Origin: Afipia sp.
Lineage (GTDB): Bacteria > Pseudomonadota > Alphaproteobacteria > Rhizobiales > Xanthobacteraceae
DNA length: 39,238 bases
NCBI GenBank assembly: GCA_017308495.1
Contig: JAFKES010000080.1
Coordinates: 1-39,238, forward strand
Direction of reading: 5' to 3'
The notes under the pieces are model-generated. The model was not told the DNA's origin, did not search any database, and saw only the letters and a list, made by a program, of their open reading frames with translations. The position numbers and the translations under genes are program-made. Numbering within the stretch: position 1 is the stretch's first letter; each line of letters opens with the position of its first letter. Shown piece by piece: positions 18,801 through 26,986 of this stretch.

Positions 18801-18891
18801 CGAAATCAAACTCTTCGACACGGTTTCCGCGCACCACGACCACCCGGGTCTCCTCCGGATGGGTGGCATCGATCAGCATTTTGTTTGGCAT
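15847..18891 (-). CDS. rne: Ribonuclease E/G with His/Asp-rich insertion in S1 domain
   Basis: Essential endoribonuclease for mRNA decay and rRNA/tRNA processing and the scaffold of the degradosome. It is 1014 aa from ATG 18891; MPNKMLIDATHPEETRV is the normal start. The S1 domain begins at ~35 (GNIYLAKVTRVEPSLQAAFI). It is interrupted at ~80-316 by an insertion with a basic Arg/Ser patch (~107-122), a His/Asp tract (28 His in residues 151-280) and a Glu/Asp run, and resumes at YKIQEVIKRRQ. The catalytic core follows, with conserved ALVSIDVNSG and GLIVIDFIDM segments and the zinc link CPHCGGSG. The C-terminal scaffold has two Arg-rich RNA-binding blocks and ends PRRAGWWSRRGE, like the PNPase-binding GWW tail of Caulobacter RNase E. 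Confidence 0.96.
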   Translation of the reverse strand: MPNKMLIDATHPEETRVVVVRGNRVEEFDFESAQRKQLRGNIYLAKVTRVEPSLQAAFIEYGGNRHGFLAFSEIHPDYYQIPVADRQALIEADERAHREAEEESENRSSRRRSRHRNSRRRNNGERVQSEIVEATSPGEPLQADAAPADAEHAADHSHDADHPPVPDHDAAAHDEHGHDVPHAIATQPDNHHGDEQPAAPADQALPTVASVDQAASDHAPHDHDHHDHGHPAEVAALGHDDHDEDHHDEAHGDLSHGELTQDDQAHDDHAHDIHTDGDNTLDDEDEDDEEEEDAVESVGGDDVLEEVPERAFRPRRQYKIQEVIKRRQVMLVQVVKEERGNKGAALTTYLSLAGRYAVLMPNTARGGGISRKITSAQDRNRLKDVVQDLDVPEGMGIILRTAGASRTKPEIKRDFEYLIRMWETVRDTTLKSQAPTLVYEEGSLIKRSLRDLYNKEIDEVLVAGEAGYTEARDFMKMLMPSNVRAVKQYRDGQPLFSRMGVESQLDAMFSPTVTLKSGGYIVINQTEALVSIDVNSGRSTREHHIEDTALKTNLEAAEEVARQLRLRDLAGLIVIDFIDMDEKRNNRSVERKLSDCLRQDRARIQVGRISHFGLLEMSRQRIRASVLESSTEPCPHCGGSGHVRSVSSVALQLLRGLEEILMKGPTHNLIVRTRTEVALYVLNHKRGHLRDLEDSFKVTLSIISDQTISGQQSFVIDRGDMVHTLEAAKAILAEQVATSAAIVDEAPDFLEDETFAAEVEFEGDDETEGGAEDGVSADEAATEDSEGPRRKRRRRRRGRGGELREGAPASDQGEAPGLVPQQDETSGEADDSEDEADEQTGGVRAEQDANGERRPRRRGRRGGRRRRGNDETDAPDSDRPADGIAATIADDLGPLADSEAVEAVADLSGLPAAAPTEPEPQQPDAPAVSASEPVAPPPSEPVEPEADSQSAPRKRSTVREKVSFFFSDALSGPPQPATDAAPASSPEPAPEAQPEASQDTPQPRRAGWWSRRGE

Positions 18892-19587
18892 TTTCAAACT
18901 CTTGACGGCGGATGGCGCGCGTGGCGGCCAGCGCATGAGGCGCGGCCGGGTGACGCAACGGTCCACCTGATTCGGGGGTGAGGGGAAGGCCAAAACGCCG
19001 CCCGAAGCGCCGTGCCGACGGCAGCGCCAGCGGACCACGACGCGGAAGGAATTCGCGTCGGATCGATGCTGGCATTGTCGGGATTTCGATACTGATCCCG
19101 GTCGGCAATTCAGTCTGGCGCATCAAGCGTCGGCCCGTCTGATTCAGTGCGGCGGGTCAATCCGCCGCCGTAGGATGCTGCCGGGGCCGGGGTGGCGACC
19201 GCCGGCAATGCCAACGCCGCGCTTATCGCGCGCGCTGGCGATCGGTTTGTCGCAGCCTTGCAACTGCGCAGCCGGTCGTGAAATTGCCGCCTGAAACCGC
19301 CGCTCCACTTCAGCCGCGCGCTGCGCTGGCCGTGGAGGGATCGGAAGGTACGCTGGAACCCCTGCTGTGGATGTCGAGGCCCCGACGCTGCACCTGGAAG
19401 CTGAAAAGCGACACAACCGGAAGTTTAGTCCGTCAGCCCTTCATACATACGTCGAATGGTCGCCTGTGGCAAGAGAAGCGTCACAGCGCTGCAACACTGC
19501 GCGCCAAATCTCCGCGCGCCGGTAAGCTCTCGTTAACTGTGCGGTTTTATTGCGATATGCAGGGGCTGCGCGGAGGCATCGGATTCA
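18892..19587. other. 696-bp divergent region between rne and amiC
   Basis: Holds the control regions of rne (-) and amiC (+). RNase E transcripts usually have long self-regulating leaders, and this region fits that. I see one strong hairpin (19149-19168) and no convincing protein-coding gene; the short overlapping frames lack ribosome sites. An AT-richer stretch at 19531-19560 before amiC could hold its promoter, but hexamer matches and spacing are poor. Confidence 0.5.
19149..19168 (-). promoter_or_regulatory. GC hairpin upstream of rne
   Basis: A perfect 7-bp all-G/C stem, GCGGCGG at 19149-19155 with CCGCCGC at 19162-19168, closed by a 6-nt loop. It lies about 260 nt upstream of the rne start. 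If transcribed it would be a stable leader structure, which in E. coli rne is the feedback target. No T run follows on either strand. Confidence 0.35.
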
Positions 19588-20880
19588 GTGACGGGCCGCT
19601 TGAATCATAAGGTTTTGCTGGCGAATGCGCTGGTTTGCGCGGGATTGCTGGCCTGGCTGCCGTTGTCCGCCGCGTTCGCGGTCGAATCCCAAATACCGCG
19701 TCCGGCTGTGGCGCAGTCCTTCCCCGTCGCCTCCGACGTGCGCGTGGCCGGTGACGACAAGCAGACCCGTTTCATTCTGGACCTGGATCGCAGCGTCGAT
19801 GTGCGGGCCTTCGTGCTGGCCGACCCGTATCGCGTCGTCCTCGATATGCCGCAGGTCACGTTCAATCTGCCCAAGGGCGTCGGGACCGCGGGGCGCGGCC
19901 TGATCCGGGCGTTCCGCTACGGTCTGGTAATGCCGGGCGGGTCCCGGATGGTGTTCGACCTGACCGGGCCGGCGAAGATCGAGAAGACCTATGTCCTCGA
20001 GGCCGCCAACGGCCAGCCGCCCCGTCTGGTGGTGGAACTGGCCGCGGTCGAGCGCGCCGCCTTCAAGCCGTCGCGCCCGGACGACGACAAGCTTCAGTTG
20101 CGGCCCTCCGTGGTCGCGGATGCCTCCGGCGGGGCAGTCGAGACCACCGGAACCGCCACCACCGCGAAGGCGGCCGATTCTCGCCCCGTCATCGTGCTCG
20201 ATCCGGGGCATGGCGGTGTCGACAACGGCACCCAGGCCCCCAGCGGCGAGAGTGAAAAGACCATCGTGCTGGAGTTCGCCACGGCGCTGCGCGACAGGAT
20301 CGAGAAAAGCGGCAAATATCGCGTGGTCATGACTCGCGACGATGATACCTTCGTTCCGCTCGGCGGGCGGGTGAAGATCGCGCGCGCCAACGCCGCCGCG
20401 CTGTTCGTGTCGATCCATGCCGACGCCCTGCCCAAACGGGAAGGAGACGCGCAGGGGGCGACGATTTACACGCTTTCTGACAAGGCCTCTGACGCGGAGG
20501 CCGAAAAGCTGGCCGAGGCGGAAAACAAGGCCGACGCCATCGCCGGCATCGACCTGACCGAGGAACCGGCGGAGGTCGCGGACATCCTGATCGACCTGAC
20601 CCAGCGCGAAACCCGAACGTTTTCAAACCGTTTTGCCCGAACGCTCGCCAACGAGATGAAAAACGTGGCGCGCATGCACAAGCATCCCCTCAAGTCCGCC
20701 GGCTTCAAGGTTCTCAAAGCCCACGATGTTCCCTCGGTGCTGATCGAGCTTGGCTATGTTTCCAACAAGGCCGATCTCCAGCAACTGGTGTCCGAAAGCT
20801 GGCGTTCGCGGACGGTGGCCTCCGTCGCCCAGGCCGTTGATGCCTTCCTTGGCAAGCGGGTGGTGTCGGCCACCCCGTAG
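19588..20880 (+). CDS. amiC: AMIN-domain N-acetylmuramoyl-L-alanine amidase
   Basis: Periplasmic hydrolase that cuts the bond between MurNAc and the peptide stem to split daughter-cell walls. It is 430 aa from GTG 19588, with CGGAGG 11 nt before it. After a signal peptide (VCAGLLAWLPLSAAFA) comes an AMIN domain (~45-150) for septal targeting, a linker (~160-198) and the Amidase_3 domain (~200-425). Zinc ligands are visible: His208 in LDPGHGG, Glu223 in SEKT and His277 in SIHAD, plus catalytic Glu387 in LIELGYVSN. A ~60-residue acidic helix (~295-345) before the last ligand fits the autoinhibitory helix that awaits an EnvC/NlpD-type activator. It is followed by PBP1A. Confidence 0.95.
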   Translation: MTGRLNHKVLLANALVCAGLLAWLPLSAAFAVESQIPRPAVAQSFPVASDVRVAGDDKQTRFILDLDRSVDVRAFVLADPYRVVLDMPQVTFNLPKGVGTAGRGLIRAFRYGLVMPGGSRMVFDLTGPAKIEKTYVLEAANGQPPRLVVELAAVERAAFKPSRPDDDKLQLRPSVVADASGGAVETTGTATTAKAADSRPVIVLDPGHGGVDNGTQAPSGESEKTIVLEFATALRDRIEKSGKYRVVMTRDDDTFVPLGGRVKIARANAAALFVSIHADALPKREGDAQGATIYTLSDKASDAEAEKLAEAENKADAIAGIDLTEEPAEVADILIDLTQRETRTFSNRFARTLANEMKNVARMHKHPLKSAGFKVLKAHDVPSVLIELGYVSNKADLQQLVSESWRSRTVASVAQAVDAFLGKRVVSATP

Positions 20881-20888
20881 AGCCGTGG

Positions 20889-20908
20889 CCGGCGAATGGC
20901 CGGTATTT
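20889..20908 (+). terminator. Possible weak terminator after amiC
   Basis: Just past the amiC stop, CCGGC (20889-20893) can pair with GCCGG (20899-20903) around a GAATG loop, followed by TATTTAATAT. The stem is only 5 bp and the T run is broken, so this is a weak candidate. Confidence 0.3.
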
Positions 20909-21117
20909 AATATGGCTACGGATTGAAATTGCTTTGCAATCGGTGGTGCAGCCCTAGTTTGGCCACAGCCACCGCACTATAGGATTCTGGGCCGGAGTCT
21001 GATCGGAATCGATCCACGCGCCGGTATGCGAGTGCTATAGAGTGCTCTGATGGGTTCGGAAGCCCGGTCGTGCGCCGCGCAGTCGCGCTGGACATCGGTC
21101 ACAGACGGATAGTGAGA

Positions 21118-23610
21118 ATGCGATTGCTGTTGCGGTTCATGGGCTTCCTGTTTGCGGCGGGCACGATCGTGTTCCTGGTCGGCGTCGCGGCCGTGGCCGG
21201 CCTGATCTGGCATTTCTCCAAGGACCTGCCTGACTATTCTCAGTTGCAGGACTATGAGCCGCCGGTGATGACGCGCGTGCACGCGGCCGACGGCGCGCTG
21301 CTCGGCGAATATTCCAAGGAGCGCCGGCTCTATCTGCCGATCCAGGCCATTCCGAAGTCGGTCATCAATGCGTTCCTCGCGGCCGAGGACAAGAACTTCT
21401 ATGAGCATGGCGGCATCGATTTCACCGGCATGGCCCGCGCCGCGATTCTCTACGCCCAGAACTACGGCTCCAACCGTCGTCCGCAAGGCGCGTCCACCAT
21501 CACCCAGCAGGTGGCGAAGAACTTCCTGCTGACCAACGAAGTGTCGTTCGACCGCAAGATCAAGGAAGCGTTGCTGGCGATGCGCATCGAGCGCACCTAC
21601 AGCAAGGACAAGATCCTCGAACTGTATCTCAACGAAATCTATCTCGGCCTCGGCGCTTACGGCATCGCGGCCGCCTCGCTGGTCTATTTCGACAAGTCGG
21701 TGAACGAACTCACGCTGGCGGAGGCGGCCTATCTCGCCGCGCTGCCGAAGGCGCCCGCCGCGCTGCATCCGGTGCGCAACCGCGACCGCGCCATCGAGCG
21801 CCGCAATTACGTGATCGATCGCCTCGCCGAAAACGGCTGGATCAAGCCGGCTGACGCCACCGCTGCCCGCAAGGAGCCGCTGGTGGTGACCAGCCGCGCC
21901 AACGCCGCCCATATTTTCGCCGGCGAATATTTCGCCGAGGAAGTCCGGCGCGACATCTTCGAGCGCTACGGCGAGAAGAAGCTTTACGAGGGCGGGCTGT
22001 CGGTGCGCACCACGCTCGATCCTAAGCTGCAGGTGATGGCGCGCAAATCGATGGTGACCGGGCTGGTCAATTTCGACGAGGCCCAGGGCTGGCGCGGCGC
22101 GCAGCACAAGATCGATATTTCCGGCGACTGGGGCGTCAAGCTCGCCGAGGTCAAGGCGCTCAACGACATCTCGCCGTGGCGTATGGCGGTGGTGCTGGAG
22201 ACCAACGACCAGTCGGCGCGGATCGGCTTCCAGCCGGGCCGCGAACTTGGCGGTGCGGTGGTCAAGACCCGCGACACCGGCCTGATCTCTCTCGATGGCG
22301 TGCGCTGGGCGAAGGCCGCTTCGGGACCGACCCGCTTCAAGACGCCGACCTCGGTCGCGCAGGTGCTCTCGCCGGGCGACGTGATCTATGTCGATCCGTT
22401 GCTGGCAAAGGACGGCTCCGTCGTCGAAGGCCAGTATCGCCTGCGGCAGGTGCCGGAAGTGTCCGGAGCGTTGGTGGCGATGGATCCGTGGACCGGCCGC
22501 GTGGTGGCGATGGTCGGCGGTTTCTCGTTCGACCAGAGCCAGTTCAACCGCGCCACGCAGGCCTACCGGCAGCCGGGCTCGTCGTTCAAACCGATCGTAT
22601 ATTCGACGGCGATGGACAACGGCTACACACCGTCCACCGTGGTGGTCGACGCGCCGATCGAAATCGATCAGGGGCAGGGCGCCGGCGTCTGGCGTCCGGA
22701 AAACTATTCCACCGGCAAGTATTACGGCCCGACCACGCTGCGCAATGCACTCAGGCAATCGCTGAACACGGTCACCGTTCGCCTGGCCCAGGACGTCGGC
22801 ATGCCGCTGATCGGCGAATACGCCAAGCGGTTCGGCGTCTATGACGAACTGCCGAACTACCTGTCCTATGCGCTCGGCGCGGGCGAAACCACCGTGATGC
22901 GGATGGTCACCGCCTATTCGATGTTCGCCAATGGCGGCAAGCGCGTGAAGCCGACGCTGATCGACCGCATTCAGGATCGCTACGGCCGCACCATCTTCAA
23001 GCACGACCAGCGCGAATGCCGTGGCTGCGACGCGGCCGACGGCTGGAAGAACCAGCCGGAGCCGACGCTGGTAGATCGGCGCGAACAGGTGCTCGACGCC
23101 ATGACGGCGTATCAGATCACCTCGATGATGGAGGGCGTGGTGCAGGGCGGCACCGCGACGGTGGTGCGCGAGGTCGGCAAGCCGATCGCGGGCAAGACCG
23201 GCACCACCAACGACGAGAAGGATGCGTGGTTCATCGGATTCTCGCCGGACCTCGTGGTCGGCATCTACATCGGCTACGACAAGCCGCGCAATCTGGGGCG
23301 CGGCGGCACCGGCGGCCATCTGGCCGCGCCGGTGGCCAAGGACTTCCTCAAGCTCGCGCTGGCGGACAAGCCCGCGGTGCCGTTCCGCGTGCCGGCCGGA
23401 ATCAAGCTGATCCGCGTCGACGCCAAGTCCGGCATGCGCGCCGGCCCCGGCGACAGCGGCCGGACCATCCTCGAAGCCTTCAAGCCCGGCACTGCGCCGC
23501 CCGACAATTATTCCGTGATCGGGGTGGCGGATGCGGACGGCCGGGCGCTGACGGTTTCGCCCGATGCCGATCGCGCCATCATTCGCTCCGGCACTGGCGG
23601 CCTCTATTAG
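21118..23610 (+). CDS. mrcA: Penicillin-binding protein 1A, bifunctional peptidoglycan synthase
   Basis: Polymerises and crosslinks peptidoglycan. It is 830 aa from ATG 21118. Near the N-terminus is one membrane anchor (~5-31, FMGFLFAAGTIVFLVGVAAV). The GT51 transglycosylase domain (~55-230) has catalytic Glu90 in AAEDKNFYEHGG plus GASTITQQVAKN and RKIKEALLA motifs. An OB-like segment precedes the transpeptidase (~440-760) with Ser488-Ser-Phe-Lys491, SLNT and the KTGTT box (Lys693). A short ECRGCD insert with two cysteines lies between the SLNT and KTGTT boxes. An extended -10 like TGCTATAGA lies ~80 nt upstream (21033-21041). It follows amiC and precedes prfB. Confidence 0.96.
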   Translation: MRLLLRFMGFLFAAGTIVFLVGVAAVAGLIWHFSKDLPDYSQLQDYEPPVMTRVHAADGALLGEYSKERRLYLPIQAIPKSVINAFLAAEDKNFYEHGGIDFTGMARAAILYAQNYGSNRRPQGASTITQQVAKNFLLTNEVSFDRKIKEALLAMRIERTYSKDKILELYLNEIYLGLGAYGIAAASLVYFDKSVNELTLAEAAYLAALPKAPAALHPVRNRDRAIERRNYVIDRLAENGWIKPADATAARKEPLVVTSRANAAHIFAGEYFAEEVRRDIFERYGEKKLYEGGLSVRTTLDPKLQVMARKSMVTGLVNFDEAQGWRGAQHKIDISGDWGVKLAEVKALNDISPWRMAVVLETNDQSARIGFQPGRELGGAVVKTRDTGLISLDGVRWAKAASGPTRFKTPTSVAQVLSPGDVIYVDPLLAKDGSVVEGQYRLRQVPEVSGALVAMDPWTGRVVAMVGGFSFDQSQFNRATQAYRQPGSSFKPIVYSTAMDNGYTPSTVVVDAPIEIDQGQGAGVWRPENYSTGKYYGPTTLRNALRQSLNTVTVRLAQDVGMPLIGEYAKRFGVYDELPNYLSYALGAGETTVMRMVTAYSMFANGGKRVKPTLIDRIQDRYGRTIFKHDQRECRGCDAADGWKNQPEPTLVDRREQVLDAMTAYQITSMMEGVVQGGTATVVREVGKPIAGKTGTTNDEKDAWFIGFSPDLVVGIYIGYDKPRNLGRGGTGGHLAAPVAKDFLKLALADKPAVPFRVPAGIKLIRVDAKSGMRAGPGDSGRTILEAFKPGTAPPDNYSVIGVADADGRALTVSPDADRAIIRSGTGGLY

Positions 23611-23694
23611 CGCGATTGCGCTGGCCGCCGTCAGCCGTTACATCCCTCCGTCATGTGATGAATCGCGGCGCTGCAGCCGCAAGCTGGAATTGTC

Positions 23695-24826
23695 ATGCGT
23701 CCTGAAATCGAGCGCCTCGTCGAAGAGATCAAGCAGTCAGTCGGGCTGCTGAGGAGGCATCTTTGACGTCGATGCGTCCACGGCCCGCCTCGCGGAACTG
23801 AACAAGCTCGCCGAAGAGCCCGGCCTCTGGGACGATCCTCAGAAGGCACAGAAGCTGATGCAGGAGCGGACCTCGCTCGAGGACCAACTCGGCGGCATCG
23901 GCAAGGTCGAACGCGAGCTTGAGGATCAGGTCGGCATGATCGAACTCGGCGAAGCCGAGAACGACGAGGGCGTGGTCACTGAAGCCGAAAGCGCGCTCAA
24001 GGCCTTGAAGAAAGAGGTCGCGCGCCGCGAGCTCGAGGCGCTGCTGTCCGGCGAGGCCGACAAGTTCAACACTTATCTCGAAGTCCACGCCGGCGCCGGC
24101 GGCACCGAAAGCCAGGACTGGGCGTCGATGCTGTTGCGCATGTATACGCGCTGGGCGGAGAAGCACGGCTTCAAGGTCGAGTTTCTCGAAGAGACAGAGG
24201 GCGAGGAAGCCGGCATCAAGTCCGCGACCATCCAGATCAGCGGTCACAACGCTTACGGCTGGTTGAAGACGGAAGCCGGTGTGCACCGGCTGGTGCGCAT
24301 CTCGCCGTTCGATTCCAATGCGCGGCGACACCCCTCGTTTTCGAGCGTCGCGATTTTCCCGGTGGTCGACGACTCGATCAAGATCGACATCAAGGAATCC
24401 GACGTGCGTACCGATACGATGCGCTCGGGCGGCGCCGGCGGCCAGCACGTCAACAAGACCGAGTCGGCGGTGCGGCTGACGCATATTCCGACCGGCGTCG
24501 CGGTGGTCTGTCAGGCCGGCCGCTCGCAGCACAAGAACCGGGCGCAGGCCTGGGACATGCTGCGCGCGCGCCTCTACGAGATCGAACTGAAGAAGCGCGA
24601 GGAGAAGGCCGCCGCCGATCAGGCGGCCAAGACCGATATCGGCTGGGGCCACCAGATCAGGTCCTACGTCCTGCAGCCGTATCAGATGGTCAAGGACCTG
24701 CGCACCGGCGTGCAGACATCGGACACGCAGGGCGTGCTCGACGGTGACCTCGACGAATTCATGGCCGCGACGCTGGCGCAGAGGGCGTTTGGCACCACGC
24801 CGGGCGCGATCGAGGACGTCGACTGA
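23695..24826 (+). CDS. prfB: Peptide chain release factor 2 (programmed +1 frameshift)
   Basis: Reads UGA and UAA stop codons and releases the nascent chain. Translation starts at ATG 23695, runs 23 codons and meets an in-frame TGA at 23764-23766. It continues only after a +1 shift, so the coding parts are 23695-23763 joined to 23765-24826, giving 376 aa, exactly the RF2 length. After the shift the frame reads [20 protein letters not shown], the normal RF2 N-terminal region. Motifs are the tripeptide anticodon SPF in [14 protein letters not shown] and GGQ in [14 protein letters not shown]. Calling only the second frame (from an internal ATG at 23858) loses ~54 N-terminal residues. PBP1A lies 84 nt upstream. 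Confidence 0.97.
23752..23766 (+). promoter_or_regulatory. prfB autoregulatory +1 frameshift site
   Basis: AGGAGG, a CAT codon, then CTT TGA: an internal Shine-Dalgarno three nucleotides before the slippery CUU and the UGA stop, followed by C. This is the canonical RF2 feedback element. When RF2 is scarce the UGA is read slowly and the ribosome slips one base forward to make more RF2. Confidence 0.97.
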
Positions 24827-24848
24827 CCTTGTTTTGTAAGGAGCCGCG

Positions 24849-25508
24849 ATGATTGCACAGAGCAGATTGATCGTTCGCAGCTTCTCGGTCTCCCTCGATG
24901 GTTATGGCGCCGGTCCGGATCAGAGTCTTGAGAGTCCGCTTGGTGCTGGCGGATCCGGCCTGCATCAATGGGCGGTGACCACGCGCACATTCCAGAACAA
25001 GGTTTTCGGAAAAGATGGCGGCGCCGTTGGTCCCGACGATGACTGGGCCGCGATGGGATTTGAGAATCTTGGCGCGTGGATCATGGGCCGAAACATGTTC
25101 GGCCCTGTACGCGGCCCCTGGCCGGATGAAAGTTGGAAGGGATGGTGGGGCGACGAGCCGCCATATCACTGTCCCGTTTTCGTTCTGACGCATCATGCGC
25201 GTGCACCGATCACGATGAAGGGCGGCACAGTCTTTCATTTCGTGACGGACGGGATCGAGGCGGCGCTCGACCGCGCGAAGCAGGCCGCCGCAGGCAAGGA
25301 CGTCCGGATTGGCGGCGGCGCGGCGACTATTCGCGAATATCTTCGTGCCCGGCTGATCGACGATCTGCACATCGCGATGTCGCCTGTTCTCCTTGGGCGC
25401 GGTGAATCCCTGTTTGAGGGGATCGATCTTCCTGCGCTCGGCTACGCGGTCAGCGAGCATGTCGCGACGCCGAACGCCTTGCATCTCCGGTTCAGCCGCA
25501 AGGATTGA
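24849..25508 (+). CDS. RibD-C/dihydrofolate-reductase-like protein
   Basis: 219 aa with the fold of the reductase domain of RibD and of DHFR. The N-terminal strand LIVRSFSVSLDGYGAGPDQS, the middle GAWIMGRNMFG and PVFVLTHHARAP segments, and GKDVRIGGGAATIREYLRARLIDDLHI with PVLLGRGESLFEG are the family landmarks. It likely binds NADPH, but the substrate is unknown; these stand-alone proteins are usually not true folate reductases. A near-ideal AAGGAG lies 5 nt before ATG 24849. It begins 22 nt after prfB, so it may be read from the same transcript, and is convergent with the M23 gene (15 nt apart). Confidence 0.85.
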   Translation: MIAQSRLIVRSFSVSLDGYGAGPDQSLESPLGAGGSGLHQWAVTTRTFQNKVFGKDGGAVGPDDDWAAMGFENLGAWIMGRNMFGPVRGPWPDESWKGWWGDEPPYHCPVFVLTHHARAPITMKGGTVFHFVTDGIEAALDRAKQAAAGKDVRIGGGAATIREYLRARLIDDLHIAMSPVLLGRGESLFEGIDLPALGYAVSEHVATPNALHLRFSRKD

Positions 25509-25523
25509 ATTTGCGGGAGACGG

Positions 25524-26891
25524 TCAGCCCTGCGACAGCCGGATGCCGGCGCGCAGGAACTTTTGCGGATCGACCGCATCGCCGTCGATCCGCGTTTCGT
25601 AGTGCAGGTGAGGGCCGGTTGAGCGGCCGGTGGAGCCGACGGCCCCGATCACCTGACCGATCTTGATCGCCTCACCAAGCCTGACGTTGATTTCCGACAG
25701 GTGACCATAGCGCGTCGACAGGCCGTTGCCGTGGTCGATTTCGACCATGCGGCCGTAGCCTCCGCTCCAGCCTGCGGTGACCACCTTGCCGTTCGCCGTG
25801 GCGCGGACGGGATCGCCAGTCGCGGCGCGGAAATCGAGGCCGGTATGCATGGCCGGGCGGCCGAGGAACGGATCGCTGCGGACGCCGAAGCCCGACGAGA
25901 ATTCCACGTTGCCGATCACAGGCTTGCGATAGGGCACCAGCGACAGCGTGCGGGTGAGCTTGTCCACCTGCGCGCGACTCAGGTGAATGCGGTAGAGCTG
26001 TTTGTCGAATACGTTCGCATCTGCCCCCGGTTTGGGAACGGGTACGAATGGGCCGCCCATTCCACCCTTGGGCGTGGCGGCTTCGAGCTGCGCCATGTTG
26101 AGGCCGAGATCGCTGATGACGCCGCGCATGCGCCGCATGCGGGAGTCGTAGCTTTCCTCGGCGGCGTTCAGCGTGGCGATCTGGCGGTTTTCCACCTTGT
26201 CGAGCGCGGTCTGGATGTTCAGCAGCGTGTTGTCGACGCCCCGGGTTTTGGCAACGTCGGTGCGCGCGACCGCGGCGGCGGGTCTGCGGGATTCCAGACG
26301 CGCCTCGCGATCCGGCGGCGCGACGAAGATGACGGTGTCGTTGATCGGCGACGGTTTCGGAATGCCGGCCGGCGCGGCTTCCAAGGCCTGCGGCGCGCGG
26401 ATCGGCGTCTTGAGCGACCCGGTGATGGACACGTCGGACATGGCGCTCAGCGCCGCCGCGCGGGATTCCAGCACGGCCTGGCGGCGGATGATCTGGCTGA
26501 GCTTCTGGTCGTACTGTTCCTGATCGAGCAGCTGGCGGCTGGTGGTGCGATCCACCCGGGCGCGAAGCTCGGCGATCCGGTCCTCGTAGGCGTACTGCAT
26601 CTCGGCCTGCCGGGCGAGCAGGCGGGTCAGCACGTCGTCGCGGAAGGCGAAATAGGTTGCAGTGGCCGCGGACCATGCGCCCATGACCATGATCGATCCC
26701 GCCACGATCCAGAACACCACCGGTCCGATGCGGACCTGCTTGCCGGCGTGGGCAAAAGTGTAGCCGTTTTCGTCGGTGCGAGGCCCATGATGGGCGGTGC
26801 CAGGGTGCGTCGTGCGGCGATGGGGAGCCCTCGCATGATCATGGCCATGGCGGTGAGGGTGTTCGGTATAATGGCCGGATCGTTGGGACAT
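25524..26891 (-). CDS. M23-family (LytM/MepM-like) cell-wall peptidase
   Basis: 455 aa. The cytoplasmic N-terminus is histidine-rich (10 His in the first 37 residues). One membrane anchor follows (~57-80, VVFWIVAGSIMVMGAWSAAT), then a periplasmic coiled coil (~85-150), a linker and the C-terminal M23 domain (~340-440). Zinc-site residues are visible in MHTGLDFRAATGDPV (His and Asp) and GPHLHYE (His). It should cut peptide crosslinks in peptidoglycan or bind and activate amidases. ATG 26891 is preceded by AGGAG at 5 nt; a GTG two codons upstream overlaps that site. It lies 95 nt downstream of the peroxiredoxin gene on the same strand. Confidence 0.93.
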   Translation of the reverse strand: MSQRSGHYTEHPHRHGHDHARAPHRRTTHPGTAHHGPRTDENGYTFAHAGKQVRIGPVVFWIVAGSIMVMGAWSAATATYFAFRDDVLTRLLARQAEMQYAYEDRIAELRARVDRTTSRQLLDQEQYDQKLSQIIRRQAVLESRAAALSAMSDVSITGSLKTPIRAPQALEAAPAGIPKPSPINDTVIFVAPPDREARLESRRPAAAVARTDVAKTRGVDNTLLNIQTALDKVENRQIATLNAAEESYDSRMRRMRGVISDLGLNMAQLEAATPKGGMGGPFVPVPKPGADANVFDKQLYRIHLSRAQVDKLTRTLSLVPYRKPVIGNVEFSSGFGVRSDPFLGRPAMHTGLDFRAATGDPVRATANGKVVTAGWSGGYGRMVEIDHGNGLSTRYGHLSEINVRLGEAIKIGQVIGAVGSTGRSTGPHLHYETRIDGDAVDPQKFLRAGIRLSQG

Positions 26892-26986
26892 CAGCACTCC
26901 TGCGCCATGCGGGAGCGATCCCGAACGGCTTAATTCAGGAGCCGATTTGACCCAGTCGTGGTTAATTTTCGGAAAATGCGACCGAT

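Noticed and set aside
16723..18981. 752-codon plus-strand open frame opposite rne
   Set aside because: Hydrophobic Val/Ile runs arise from the complement of the His/Asp codons of RNase E; no independent gene signals.
19144..19416. Small open frames in the rne-amiC gap
   Set aside because: No ribosome sites, overlapping frames on both strands, no recognisable features.
20977..23319. 780-codon minus-strand open frame opposite PBP1A
   Set aside because: Antisense shadow of a gene whose catalytic motifs are all present.
23764..23766. prfB as a pseudogene broken by a stop codon
   Set aside because: The stop lies in the canonical programmed frameshift site and both frames join into a full-length RF2.
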